Of a stretch of 64,000 nucleotides of DNA, positions 51,120 to 59,940 are shown piece after piece. The DNA is from Oscillospiraceae bacterium. GTDB lineage: Bacteria > Bacillota > Clostridia > Oscillospirales > Ruminococcaceae. Location of the stretch: positions 62,001 through 126,000 of the forward strand of contig JAFXCV010000075.1 of assembly GCA_017521325.1 (NCBI GenBank), given 5' to 3'. Numbering within the stretch: position 1 is the stretch's first letter; each line of letters opens with the position of its first letter. Made by a program: the position numbers and the translations under genes. Below the pieces are notes generated by a model, which did no database searches, was not told where the DNA came from, and saw only the letters and a list, made by a program, of their open reading frames with translations.

Positions 51120-53485
51120 ATGACTGAACATGAATTTCTCACAATGAAAAAAGCCGCCCTGCGGCGGTGTTTCCGACGGATGAACCCCCAGCAGTTCGAG
51201 GCTGTCATAACGGTCGGCGGCCCCGTGCTGGTGCTTGCAGGTGCAGGCAGCGGCAAAACCACGGTGATCGTTAACCGCATTGCCAATATGGTGCTGTTCG
51301 GTGATACCGCAGAAACTCCCACACCCGTCCCGACAGCGCAGGAGCTTGCAAGGCTGCAAAATTACATCGACGGCGGTGAGCTTTCCATGGGCGAATTGCA
51401 GGATATGATCGCAAGCCGCCCCATTCAGCCGTGGCAGATTCTTGCCATTACCTTCACGAATAAGGCGGCAGGCGAGCTGAAAGCCCGTCTTGCCGACACC
51501 CTTGGGGATGCCGCAATGGATATCCATGCATCCACCTTCCATTCCGCATGTGTGCGGATCCTGCGCACCTGCATCGACCGCATCGGCTACGAAAAGAGTT
51601 TTACCATCTATGACAGCGACGACAGCCTGCGTGTGATGAAACAGTGCATGAAGGAGCTGGATGTTTCCGAGAAGAAATTCCCACCGAAAAGCATGCTGGC
51701 TTCGATCAGCCACGCCAAGGACAGGATGATTTCCCCTGCGGAATTTGCACTGGATGCAGGCAATGACTACTGGAAGATGGTAACGGCAAAGCTTTACAAG
51801 GCGTACCAGAGCCGCTTGCAGGATGCGCAGGCAGTCGATTTTGACGATCTGATCTGCCTGACCGTGCGTGTATTTGAGGAATGCCCCGATGTGCTGGAAA
51901 AATACCGCCGCAAGTTCCGCTATCTCATGGTGGATGAATATCAGGACACGAACTACGCCCAGTACCGCCTTGTGAGTCTGCTTGCAGGCGAACACCACAA
52001 CCTGTGCGTTGTGGGTGACGATGACCAGAGCATTTACCGTTTCCGTGGGGCGACGATTGAGAATATTCTGCAGTTTGAGGAGCAGTTCCCCGGCTGCAGA
52101 ACCATTCGTCTGGAGGAAAATTACCGCAGCACGCAGCATATTCTGGATGCTGCCAATGCCGTGATCCGGAACAACAAGAGCCGCAAGGAGAAGAAACTCT
52201 GGACTGCCGCCGGCGAGGGCGACAAGGTAACGCTTTTGAAAGTCAGCCAGGAAAAGGACGAGGGACAGTTCATTGCGGATACTGTGGAGGAACGTGTGAA
52301 AAACGGCGCATCCTACACGGATTTTGCAGTGCTCTACCGCATGAATGCGCTTTCGAACAGCATTGAACGTGCGCTGATGCGCAATAAAATCCCCTACCGT
52401 GTGTACGGCGGCGTGCGCTTTCAGGACAGAAAGGAAATCAAGGATGTGACGTCCTACCTCTGCGTTTTGCAAAATCCCAACGATACCGTGCGATTTGAGC
52501 GCATTGTCAACACCCCCAAGCGTGGCATCGGCGATTCCACCATTGCAACCATTCTCAATATTGCAAGGGATCTGCACATGACGCCGCTGGAGGTGATGAA
52601 GAATTGTCAGGATTTCCCAGCACTTTCCAGACGTACAGCCCCCCTTCTGAGCTTTGCGAGGATGATGGAGGAGCTGTCGGAGCTTGCAGAAACAGCAACC
52701 CTTGAGGCGCTGTTCGATGCCGTTCTGGAGAAATCCGGCTACAAGCTCATGCTCATCGGGCTTGGCGACGAGGGCGAAATGCGCCTTGAAAACGTCGAGG
52801 AGCTGCGCTCCAACATTGTCGAATACATGAAGGAGAGCGCAGAACCGACACTGGAAGGATTTCTGGAGGAAAATGCCCTTTATACGGATGCCGACCGTGC
52901 GGATACGGAGGAATGCGTGTCGCTCATGACGATGCATTCGGCAAAGGGACTGGAATTTGACACGGTGTTTGCCATCGGCATGGAACAGGGAATTTTCCCG
53001 TCCCAGCGCAGTTTTGAAAGTCAGGAGGATATGGAGGAGGAACGCCGCCTTGCCTATGTGACATCACAAGAGCCAAGCGCCATCTCTATCTCATGCAGTG
53101 TCAGAACCGTCTGCTGTTCGGCAGCTACAAGCAGAATCCCCTGTCACGCTTTGTCAGAGAGATCCCCGAAGTGCAGCTCAAGGTGGAGGATCATACCGTG
53201 CGCAGCATGCGTGAAATGCCTGCGGAAATTTCCGCAGCGTCGGGGCTTACCTATCTGAAGAAAGCACAGGCGGATGCGGCAAGGGCAAGGCAGCTCTCAC
53301 AGACAAGTGCCGCTTCTTCTGTGATGCAGTTCACCGTCGGTGAGCGCATTCTCAGTTCCGTGTTCGGGGAGGGTACGGTTCTTGCCGTAACCCCCATGGG
53401 AAATGACGCTATGCTGGAGGTTGCCTTTGACAGGGTGGGAACGAAGAAGATCATGGCGAAATATCAGAAACTCAAGAAGATCTGA
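51120..53485 (+). pseudogene. pcrA: UvrD/PcrA-type DNA helicase, reading frame broken by a one-base deletion
   Basis: Superfamily 1A 3'-5' helicase of DNA repair and replication-conflict clearance. Start 'MTEHEFLTMKKAALRRCF' at 51120 after AAGGAG. Walker A 'LAGAGSGKTTVIVNRI', 'LAITFTNKAAGELKARL', Walker B 'LMVDEYQDTNYAQY', 'VGDDDQSIYRFRGA', 'LEENYRST', 'VSLMTMHSAKGLEFDTVF'. After 'RRLAYVT' the frame shifts at about 53063. The expected 'ITRAKRHLYLM' and the C-terminal 'NRLLFGSYKQNPLSRFVREI' to the Tudor-like end are in the next frame, stopping at 53485. Adding one base near 53063 restores about 789 residues. The truncated frame alone ends at 53258. Sequencing error is likely. Confidence 0.93.
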
Positions 53486-53495
53486 GGAGGATGGA

Positions 53496-53978
53496 ATGAA
53501 ACAACACTCTGAAAATCTTTTGCAGGAGTTTCGTTTGGAATTTCTGCTTGCAGGTGGAAATTCCGATCTCGATTCCATGCTTGCACAGTCTTTTGCCAAG
53601 GTGTTCAATGACGAGCCATGGAACGACAGCTGGACGCATCAGCAGGCATTGGAACGTATCCGCGATATCGAGAATACCCCTCGTTTTGACGGTGCTGCGG
53701 TCATCCGTGAAGGAAAAGTCATTGCGGCAATTCTTGGCAGAGGCGAGCAGTACTATGACGGCGAGGTGTTCCAGATCATTGAATTCTGGGTGGCAAAGAA
53801 ATTACAGTGTCAGGGCATCGGCAGCAGGCTCCTTGCAGATTTTACAGCGCATCTCAAGGCTAAGGGCATCCAAAGGGTGTTCCTTTTGACGATGCGTGGC
53901 GAACGCACGGAGGGATTCTACCAAAAACAGGGCTTTGAAACAAGTTCGGGCATGTGCCTGATGGAACGCAATCTTTGA
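53496..53978 (+). CDS. GNAT-family N-acetyltransferase
   Basis: 160 residues. Acetyl-CoA-binding block 'EFWVAKKLQCQGIGSRLLADFTAHLKAKG' (Q-x-x-G-x-G type) and C-terminal 'FLLTMRGERTEGFYQKQGFE'. N-terminal 'AKVFNDEPWNDSW' is seen in related aminoglycoside- and small-molecule-type acetyltransferases of unknown substrate. The ATG at 53496 has GAGGAGG upstream and is 8 bases after the pcrA stop, so likely the same operon. Confidence 0.88.
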   Translation: MKQHSENLLQEFRLEFLLAGGNSDLDSMLAQSFAKVFNDEPWNDSWTHQQALERIRDIENTPRFDGAAVIREGKVIAAILGRGEQYYDGEVFQIIEFWVAKKLQCQGIGSRLLADFTAHLKAKGIQRVFLLTMRGERTEGFYQKQGFETSSGMCLMERNL

Positions 53979-53996
53979 TAAAAGGGGGATAATCGC

Positions 53997-55055
53997 ATGC
54001 AGCGAATCGGAATCACGGCATTTTTGACGGCAGCGCTGATGCTCTGCGCAGGTGCAGTTTCGGCATCCGCCGAAATGCCGCAGCAGGGGAAGCTTCTCTT
54101 TCACCATTATTCCTCCTATTCCGCCATGGACAGCGAGCTTTTGCTCCATGATTTCGGCACGGGAAAAACGCAAAGCATTGCGGATGATGCCTTCATCCAC
54201 GCAATGAATGCGGATTTTGGCAGCCACTGCTATGACATTGTGTTTATGGCGATTGACCCTGCTTTGGATGAATGGGATATTTTCCGATACAATACTGTCA
54301 GCAGAAAGCTTGTGAATCTGACGGAACGAAGCGGTTTCCGCAACGAAGATCCGAAATTCTCCCCCGACGGCAACTGCATCGTGTTCAAGCGTGGGCATTG
54401 GGATACACAGGCGGACGGCTTTGTCTATGATCTTGCGGAAATGAACCTGCAAACGTGCAGCATCACCATGCTCACCGAAAGCGCCGCCGAGGAGTCGATG
54501 CCGTACTATGCCCCCGACGGGAAAAGCATTTACTATTCGGAGATTCTGAATGGTGAAACTTCCATTTGCCGCCTTGATCTGAAGTCCGGCGAAAAAACTA
54601 CGGTGTATGCAGAAAAGGGCGTGCAGTCCTATTATCCCATGCTTTCGGACGCAGGGCTGTACTTCACAAAATGGCATTCCGCCGAGCTTCACAATGACTG
54701 CATCGTGAAAATGGAGGGGAACGCACCTGCATTGCTGCCGCTGCATGCGGCGGAATACAACTGTTCCGATCCCTTTCCCCTGCGTGACGGCAGCCTGTTT
54801 TTCAGCAGCACAAAGGAGGGCGGCTATGACCTGTATTTCTACGACGGACAGACGGAGTATGCACTCACGGCACTATCCACGCCGCAGGAAGATTTAGGTA
54901 CAGCGTATTACGGAAGATCGGATGCGGAGAAGATCATTGCGGAAACGACGGATTTTCTTCTGTGTCGGGAAAGCAGCGGCAGGAATATGGACGCCGACGG
55001 CAACGGTGTTGTCAATGCCTTCGACCTTGCGCTGCTCAAACGCATGGCGAAGTGA
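53997..55055 (+). CDS. Secreted TolB-like beta-propeller protein with a single-repeat dockerin
   Basis: 352 residues. Signal peptide to about residue 25 ('SASAE'). WD40-like/PD40 propeller repeats ('DPKFSPDGNCIVFKRG', 'MPYYAPDGKSIYYSEI', 'YPMLSDAGLYFTKW', 'PLRDGSLFFSSTKEGGYDLYFYDG'). The C-terminus is one calcium loop and helix, 'MDADGNGVVNAFDLALLKRMAK' type. This is the second repeat of the GH95/CotH dockerin class with no first repeat. The propeller may bind glycans or protein; no catalytic residues were recognised. AAAGGGGGA precedes the start. Follows the GNAT gene by 18 bases. Confidence 0.85.
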   Translation: MQRIGITAFLTAALMLCAGAVSASAEMPQQGKLLFHHYSSYSAMDSELLLHDFGTGKTQSIADDAFIHAMNADFGSHCYDIVFMAIDPALDEWDIFRYNTVSRKLVNLTERSGFRNEDPKFSPDGNCIVFKRGHWDTQADGFVYDLAEMNLQTCSITMLTESAAEESMPYYAPDGKSIYYSEILNGETSICRLDLKSGEKTTVYAEKGVQSYYPMLSDAGLYFTKWHSAELHNDCIVKMEGNAPALLPLHAAEYNCSDPFPLRDGSLFFSSTKEGGYDLYFYDGQTEYALTALSTPQEDLGTAYYGRSDAEKIIAETTDFLLCRESSGRNMDADGNGVVNAFDLALLKRMAK

Positions 55056-55068
55056 ATAGTAGAACAAA

Positions 55069-55279
55069 AAGGGCGATGCATCTGCATCGCCCCTCAGTTT
55101 GTCAAAAAAGTATTATTTCGCTTAAATTTGCCCCACAGCTAAAGCACGCCCTTCGGGTGCCCCCAACCCCCTCCCCAAAGGGGAGGGGGAAAGAGGGAGG
55201 GTGCTACCGCACCCTCAACCCGCTCTCCTGCGGAGTGCATTTTGACAGTCTGAAGGGCGATGCATCTGCATCGCCCCTC
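55069..55279. repeat. Intergenic repeat (copy C) flanked by 27-base direct repeats
   Basis: Two identical 27-base hairpin units (AA + GGGCGATGCA-TC-TGCATCGCCC + CTC; 55069-55095 and 55253-55279) bracket 157 bases. Those bases begin TGTCAAAA (55100-55107) and end TTTTGACA (55240-55247). Inside are CCCCTCCCC..GGGGAGGGGG-like and AGGGTGC..GCACCCT stems shared with the copies at 10.7 and 31.0 kb. Each hairpin could also help terminate the convergent transcripts. Confidence 0.75.
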
Positions 55280-55286
55280 TTCATAT

Positions 55287-56582
55287 TCAGTTCTTTTCCT
55301 TCTTTTTTCCGATCCTCGGCATACCGATAAAGAGAATATCTGATTGATAGAGCTTCAGTGCAAGGAATGTCATCACAGCCAGAAATATCGCCTGATAGAT
55401 CAATCCGCCCCAGAACATCGGGAGATCATGGAACCGCAGGCAGCTTGTTGCCGTAAAGGTGTGTGTGAATGGAATTATCCGCATCACGATACCTGCAATG
55501 CCCTCCATCTGACGGATGTCGGAGATCATGGAGAGGATATATGGGAACATCGTCAGCACCAGAATCGGCAGACTTGCCATCTGAGAGCCTTTTGCATCCT
55601 GTACCAGTGCGCCGAGGATGATCGACGCCATCAGTGCAATGCCGAGCGTCAGCGCAAGCTGTACGAGCGTCATTGCCCAGCCCCACATCGGGATCTGCAG
55701 TCCCAGCTCCTGTGTTGCCTTTGTCGCAGTCGCCATGGATTTGAAAGCCTCGGCAACATCCAGTGAACCATCCTTGCCCGACATTGTCATGAGTATCGCC
55801 ACAAGGAAGCCTGCACCGTAGGTCAGCGCATAAATCAGTGCAACGATCAGGGCTGCGAGCATTTTCGAACCGATGATGCGTCCTCTCGGAACGGGGGAAG
55901 CAAGCAGGGTTTCCAGTGTTTTATCCGCCTTTTCCGCACCGATGGCGGTGATGATCGTCTGTGAAGTCAGTACGATCAGCATGAACAGCACCAGCGGCAT
56001 GAGCTTGTCGAACACGGAAAGAGAATTGATGAGGGTGTAGGTGTCCGTCTGCGAAATTTTGCCGTTTGCTACGGTATAGGGCGTTGTCTTGATGGGATCT
56101 GCAAGGAATTTCATATCCTCCCCGATGACCTGCGCCATCAGCAGTTCCTTGATTTTGGCACGCACGGGAGAAAGCGAATCATTTCCTCCTGCGAGCATTT
56201 CCATCGAGGTCGTGGATGTGAGCAGTGAGATGCTCTGCATCTTGCCCGCTGTACGTTCCTCCAGAATTGCCTTGGAAAAGCCTTCCTCAATGACAACCGC
56301 ATCCTTCCAGCCGTTTTCTTCGAGAAGGGCGGGGAGATCCTGCGCAGTATCTGCCGTATGCACTGTGTAGCCGTCCTCTTCAAGTGCGGCAATGACGCTT
56401 CGGGTAAATTCCGTATCATCGCAGTCCACAATATGCAGGTCGCCGCTGACTGTCATGGACTCGGTCACGGTATTCGTCATGATTCCTCCGAACAGGATAA
56501 TGAGAAGAAGTGTGCCGAGAAGTCCCAGAATCATCTGTTTGTTGATCAGCTCCGAAAGCTCTTTCTTCAGAAGATGCATCAT
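55287..56582 (-). CDS. ABC-2 type exporter permease (NatB-like)
   Basis: 431 residues. The N-terminal membrane helix ('MILGLLGTLLLIILFGGIM') is followed by a large extracytoplasmic domain (about 45-190). Five more membrane helices follow, including 'LMPLVLFMLIVLTSQTIITAIGAEKADKTLETLLASPVPRGRIIGSKMLAALIVALIYAL', the ABC-2 permease signature. NatAB proteins export Na+; relatives export drugs or peptides. Paired with the ATPase through an ATGA overlap at 56579-56582. Confidence 0.88.
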   Translation of the reverse strand: MMHLLKKELSELINKQMILGLLGTLLLIILFGGIMTNTVTESMTVSGDLHIVDCDDTEFTRSVIAALEEDGYTVHTADTAQDLPALLEENGWKDAVVIEEGFSKAILEERTAGKMQSISLLTSTTSMEMLAGGNDSLSPVRAKIKELLMAQVIGEDMKFLADPIKTTPYTVANGKISQTDTYTLINSLSVFDKLMPLVLFMLIVLTSQTIITAIGAEKADKTLETLLASPVPRGRIIGSKMLAALIVALIYALTYGAGFLVAILMTMSGKDGSLDVAEAFKSMATATKATQELGLQIPMWGWAMTLVQLALTLGIALMASIILGALVQDAKGSQMASLPILVLTMFPYILSMISDIRQMEGIAGIVMRIIPFTHTFTATSCLRFHDLPMFWGGLIYQAIFLAVMTFLALKLYQSDILFIGMPRIGKKKEKN

Positions 56583-57310
56583 ACACCGTTCACCGCCCTT
56601 TCAAAAACTTCTTCGAGTGTCTGTGCATTGTAACGTTCCAGCAGTTCCTGCGGCGTGCCTTCTGCCAGAAATACGCCGTCCTTCATAATTGCGCAGCGGT
56701 CGGCAGTGGTTGCAAGCTCCTGCATGTGGTGGGAGGAGAGGAGGAATGCCGTGCCGTATTCCTTGGCACAGCGGCGGATGGTTTTGCGGATGTCAAGGGA
56801 ATTGAGCACATCCAGACCGCTTGTCGGTTCGTCAAGAATGGCAAGACGGGGCTTGGGCATGACCGTTCTTGCAAGCACAAGCTTGCGGATCATACCACGG
56901 CTGTAGGTGTTGATCTTGCGGTCGAGGGCATCGCCGAGTCCGCAGATCTGCTCGCCAAGCTCCACGCATGTTTTCTGTTCCTTTTCTTCATCGAAATACA
57001 GTCCTGCGATGAAAGCAAGGTATTTTCTTCCCGTCATACTGCGGTAGGCGCTTGCCTCATCGGGCAGATAGCAGATGCTGGCACGGACAAGATCGGGCTG
57101 CGTTTTGATGCTGTGTCCTACGATCAGCGCATCGCCGCTGTCGGGCTTGAGAAGTGTTGCAAGCATACGCAGAATGGTGGTTTTGCCTGCGCCGTTCATG
57201 CCCATCAGACCGTAGATTTCGCCCTCCTGTATCTGAAAGGATACGTCGTTTACGGCTTGTTTTTTTCCATAGGCTTTGGAAATGTGCTGTACGTCGAGTG
57301 CGGGGTTCAT
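56579..57310 (-). CDS. ABC transporter ATP-binding protein (NatA-like)
   Basis: 243 residues. Walker A 'GMNGAGKTTILRML' (about 37-50), signature 'YSRGMIRKLVLART' (variant of LSGGQ), Walker B 'RLAILDEPTSGLD', and switch His in 'FLLSSHHMQEL'. Supplies energy to the ABC-2 permease downstream. 19 bases after the radical SAM gene in the same direction, so one operon of three genes is likely. Confidence 0.93.
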   Translation of the reverse strand: MNPALDVQHISKAYGKKQAVNDVSFQIQEGEIYGLMGMNGAGKTTILRMLATLLKPDSGDALIVGHSIKTQPDLVRASICYLPDEASAYRSMTGRKYLAFIAGLYFDEEKEQKTCVELGEQICGLGDALDRKINTYSRGMIRKLVLARTVMPKPRLAILDEPTSGLDVLNSLDIRKTIRRCAKEYGTAFLLSSHHMQELATTADRCAIMKDGVFLAEGTPQELLERYNAQTLEEVFERAVNGV

Positions 57311-57329
57311 TCAGATTCCTCCTTTGGAA

Positions 57330-58670
57330 TTACAGATAACGTGATAGTTTTTCGCCCCAGATGCCGATGCGCTTGTAGGAAATGCATTTGCACAGAAAAT
57401 CGGAGAATTTCCCGAATTTTCGATACAAAAGATTAAAGGCAAGATATGCCGCCCTCTGATCCTTGCGCTCGGGCATGCGGCGGATGATATTTTTAAAGCT
57501 GTAGATCTGCTTGTAAATGCGGATGTAGCCGTCATACAGCTCCTGTGCTGTCATGTTGGCGGGTTTGAACACGACATTTGCCGTGTTGTACAGGGAAAGA
57601 TCGTCCGTAACGATGCGCCCCTGCGCCTTCATGCGCTCATAAAGTGCAGTGCCGGGGTAGGGGGTAAGGATGTGCGAGGTGACGGTTTCAATTTTGTGTC
57701 TGACGATCCAGTCAAGGGTTGCGTCAAAGGTATCCACCGTGTCGCCGTCCAGTCCGAACACGAGGCTTGCGTTGATCATGATGCCACGATCATGAATCGC
57801 CTTGATTGCCCGTTCGTAGCCGTCAGTACGGTTCTGTACCTTATGTACATCGCTGATGGAGGAGGGGTTGATGCTCTCAAAGCCGATGAACAAACCCTGA
57901 CAGCCGCTTTCCTTCATCAGATCGAGAAGCTCCTCATCGTAGGCGGCATTGATGGAAATCGCCGCATTCCACTTGATCTTCAGCGGTGTGATCGCTCTGA
58001 GGAATTCCTTTGTCCACTTTACATTGCCTGCGAAATTATCATCAATGAACATGATGTGCTTTGATCTGACTGCACGGATATCCGCAATGACCGCTTCGAT
58101 CTCACGGTTGATATATTTCTGTTCGCTGCCGCTGTTGTAGCAGAAATCGCAGCGGAACGGACAGCCACGGCTGGTATGTACGACGTTGCAGTAGAGATAT
58201 TCCTCCGGCTTTACCGCATCATAGGCAGGCGGTACGATATCCGTGCCGCACAGGGGCTTTTCACAGCGATACAGAGGTTTCAGACATCCGTCATGGAAAT
58301 CCTTCACGATCTGCGGCCATGTTCCCTCCGCCGCACCGACGCACAGTACATCGAAGCTGTCGGGCGGAATCATATGCGTCGCAGTGGTGATGTGGATGCC
58401 GCCTGCCACCACGGGAATACCCTGTCTGCGGAACTTCTCTGCAATGGCGATTGCCCTTGGCAGTGCGTCCACCGTGACGGAAATGCCCACAAGATCGGGC
58501 TTGTCATCGTAACAGATGTTCTGAATGTTTTCGTTTTCAAGTACCACTTTATGCTCGCCACGCATCAGATTCATGATGGTCAGAAGTCCAAGGGGCGGTG
58601 CCATGTGAAGTTTAATGTCCGTATCCATCGGCCGCTTGAGCATTTTAGGCTGTATGAGCTTGATATACAT
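57330..58670 (-). CDS. B12-binding-domain radical SAM protein
   Basis: 446 residues. N-terminal cobalamin-binding-like domain (about 1-140, 'DDKPDLVGISVTVDALPRA', 'GGIHITTATHM'). Radical SAM core with 'RGCPFRCDFCYNSGSE' (Cys-x3-Cys-x2-Cys, about 170-177), 'IMFIDDNFAGN' and 'GLFIGFESINPSSI'. Helical C-terminus rich in Arg/Tyr. The family includes methyltransferases and hopanoid/BChl-type enzymes (BchE, HpnJ). The reaction here is unknown. Operon with the ABC exporter suggests modification and export of a product, or resistance to one. Confidence 0.88.
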   Translation of the reverse strand: MYIKLIQPKMLKRPMDTDIKLHMAPPLGLLTIMNLMRGEHKVVLENENIQNICYDDKPDLVGISVTVDALPRAIAIAEKFRRQGIPVVAGGIHITTATHMIPPDSFDVLCVGAAEGTWPQIVKDFHDGCLKPLYRCEKPLCGTDIVPPAYDAVKPEEYLYCNVVHTSRGCPFRCDFCYNSGSEQKYINREIEAVIADIRAVRSKHIMFIDDNFAGNVKWTKEFLRAITPLKIKWNAAISINAAYDEELLDLMKESGCQGLFIGFESINPSSISDVHKVQNRTDGYERAIKAIHDRGIMINASLVFGLDGDTVDTFDATLDWIVRHKIETVTSHILTPYPGTALYERMKAQGRIVTDDLSLYNTANVVFKPANMTAQELYDGYIRIYKQIYSFKNIIRRMPERKDQRAAYLAFNLLYRKFGKFSDFLCKCISYKRIGIWGEKLSRYL

Positions 58671-58710
58671 ATACTTCCACCTCCGTCAATTATTGTCTTA
58701 CGGTAGTTTC

Positions 58711-58739
58711 AGTATAGCATATATATTATCATTTGTCAA
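58711..58739 (-). promoter_or_regulatory. Promoter of the radical SAM-ABC exporter operon
   Basis: Reverse strand: TTGACA (58739-58734), 17 bases, TATACT (58716-58711). Confidence 0.8.
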
Positions 58740-58829
58740 GTACTTTTTATTGAAAAACAATAAAATTTTTCTTTTATTCATAAATGGCGAATAAGACGGT
58801 GAGAGAGTGAAAATATTTCCGGCAAACGG

Positions 58830-58891
58830 TTGCATTTTTTCGGAAAGTATGTTAGAATAAACATAATATGTTGACTGCGGTACTGTACCGC
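58830..58891 (+). promoter_or_regulatory. Promoter and palindrome before the DtxR-like gene
   Basis: TTGCAT (58830-58835), 17 bases, TAGAAT (58853-58858). Around the expected leader start, GCGGTAC-T-GTACCGC (58877-58891) is a perfect palindrome whose one-base centre is too short for an RNA loop. It is therefore better read as a protein-binding site. Confidence 0.6.
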
Positions 58892-58911
58892 AAGCGGAAA
58901 GGAGCGAATCC

Positions 58912-59307
58912 ATGTCCTTACATGAATCCGGCGAGGATTACCTCGAAACCATATATCTGCTGCTGCAGAAGAACGACCATGTCCGTTCGGTGGATGTTGC
59001 CAACGAACTGGGATATACAAAAGCGAGCATCAGCCGTGCAATGCGCATTCTCCGTGAGGAGGGGCTGATCAGCGTTGCGCAGGACGGTGCGATCCGCCTG
59101 ACGAAGCTGGGTGCAAAGAAGGCGGTCGAGGTTTACGAGCGCCACACACTCATCACAGACTTTTTTGAGCAGTTTCTCGGCGTGAATGAGGTCACAGCAG
59201 AAAAGGATGCCTGCAAGATCGAGCATGTCATCAGCGAGGAAACCTACCTGCGGCTGCGTTCCTATATGACAAAACAGGGGTATGCCCCGAAAAAGGAACA
59301 GGCATGA
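58912..59307 (+). CDS. DtxR/MntR-family metal-dependent regulator
   Basis: 131 residues. N-terminal winged helix ('HESGEDYLETIYLLLQKNDHVRSVDVANELGYTKASISRAMRILREEGLI'). Dimerisation/metal domain 'AVEVYERHTLITDFFEQFLGV...AEKDACKIEHVISEETYLRL' carries the Glu, His, Cys and His ligands at their family positions ('ERH', 'DACKIEH'). No SH3 domain, so MntR/IdeR-short type. Senses Mn2+ or Fe2+. Its stop overlaps the PPTase start by 4 bases. Confidence 0.93.
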   Translation: MSLHESGEDYLETIYLLLQKNDHVRSVDVANELGYTKASISRAMRILREEGLISVAQDGAIRLTKLGAKKAVEVYERHTLITDFFEQFLGVNEVTAEKDACKIEHVISEETYLRLRSYMTKQGYAPKKEQA

Positions 59308-59912
59308 TTCGTCGTCTGCCGCTGCCGCCGCAATGGGGAAGGCTGTATGCCGCCGCCATTTCCGAGGATAAAAAGCAGGGACAGCACGAAGCAGCGCATC
59401 GTCTTTTGCAGGAATGCCTGCTGCAATATGGTGCTGAAGAGGGCGCAGACATTTCCCTTCCTCCCGCATTGGATTTCGGAGAAATGGGAAAGCCCGTTCT
59501 TCGGGATCATCCGCAGCTGCATTTCAATCTCAGCCACTGCAGCGGACTTGCCGTCTGCCTTTTGTCGGATACCGAATGCGGTGTGGATTGCGAAAGCATC
59601 CGCCGCTGTAAGCCACGCATCGTGGAACGTGTCTGCAATGCGCAGGAGATCGCCGCACTGGAAAGCGCATCGGATGCAGATTTCCTGTTCACCCGACTCT
59701 GGACGCTCAAGGAAGCGTATGTCAAGGCGATCGGCGTTGGCATTTCCTATCCTCTGCGAGAGGTTGGATTCGCCTTTGAGGGAGAACGTATTCTGACAAA
59801 CCGCAGTGATGCGTCGTTTATGCAGTTTCTGCTGCCGAATCATATCGTCAGCGTCTGCACGCTGCAAAAACTTGAGCCGCAGAGTGTCATTACAATAGAA
59901 GATCGTGATTGA
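59304..59912 (+). CDS. Sfp-type 4'-phosphopantetheinyl transferase
   Basis: 202 residues. Transfers phosphopantetheine from CoA to a carrier-protein Ser. 'HFNLSHCSGLAVCLLS', metal-binding 'CGVDCESIRRCK' and 'FTRLWTLKEAYVKAIGVG' (W-x2-KEA-x3-K) are all present. Sfp-type rather than AcpS-type. The acpP of the fatty-acid operon is one likely substrate; no NRPS/PKS was seen in the window. Coupled to the metal regulator. Confidence 0.93.
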   Translation: MIRRLPLPPQWGRLYAAAISEDKKQGQHEAAHRLLQECLLQYGAEEGADISLPPALDFGEMGKPVLRDHPQLHFNLSHCSGLAVCLLSDTECGVDCESIRRCKPRIVERVCNAQEIAALESASDADFLFTRLWTLKEAYVKAIGVGISYPLREVGFAFEGERILTNRSDASFMQFLLPNHIVSVCTLQKLEPQSVITIEDRD

Positions 59913-59914
59913 AT

Positions 59915-59938
59915 CCCCACCAAAAGGTGGGGATTTTT
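59915..59938 (+). terminator. Terminator after the PPTase gene
   Basis: CCCCACC-AAAA-GGTGGGG (59915-59932), then ATTTTT; ends just before the convergent esterase gene. Confidence 0.93.
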
Positions 59939-59940
59939 CA

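Noticed and set aside
53063..53066. Programmed ribosomal frameshift in pcrA
   Set aside because: No slippery heptamer or downstream pseudoknot is evident, and PcrA is not known to be made this way; a missing base is simpler.
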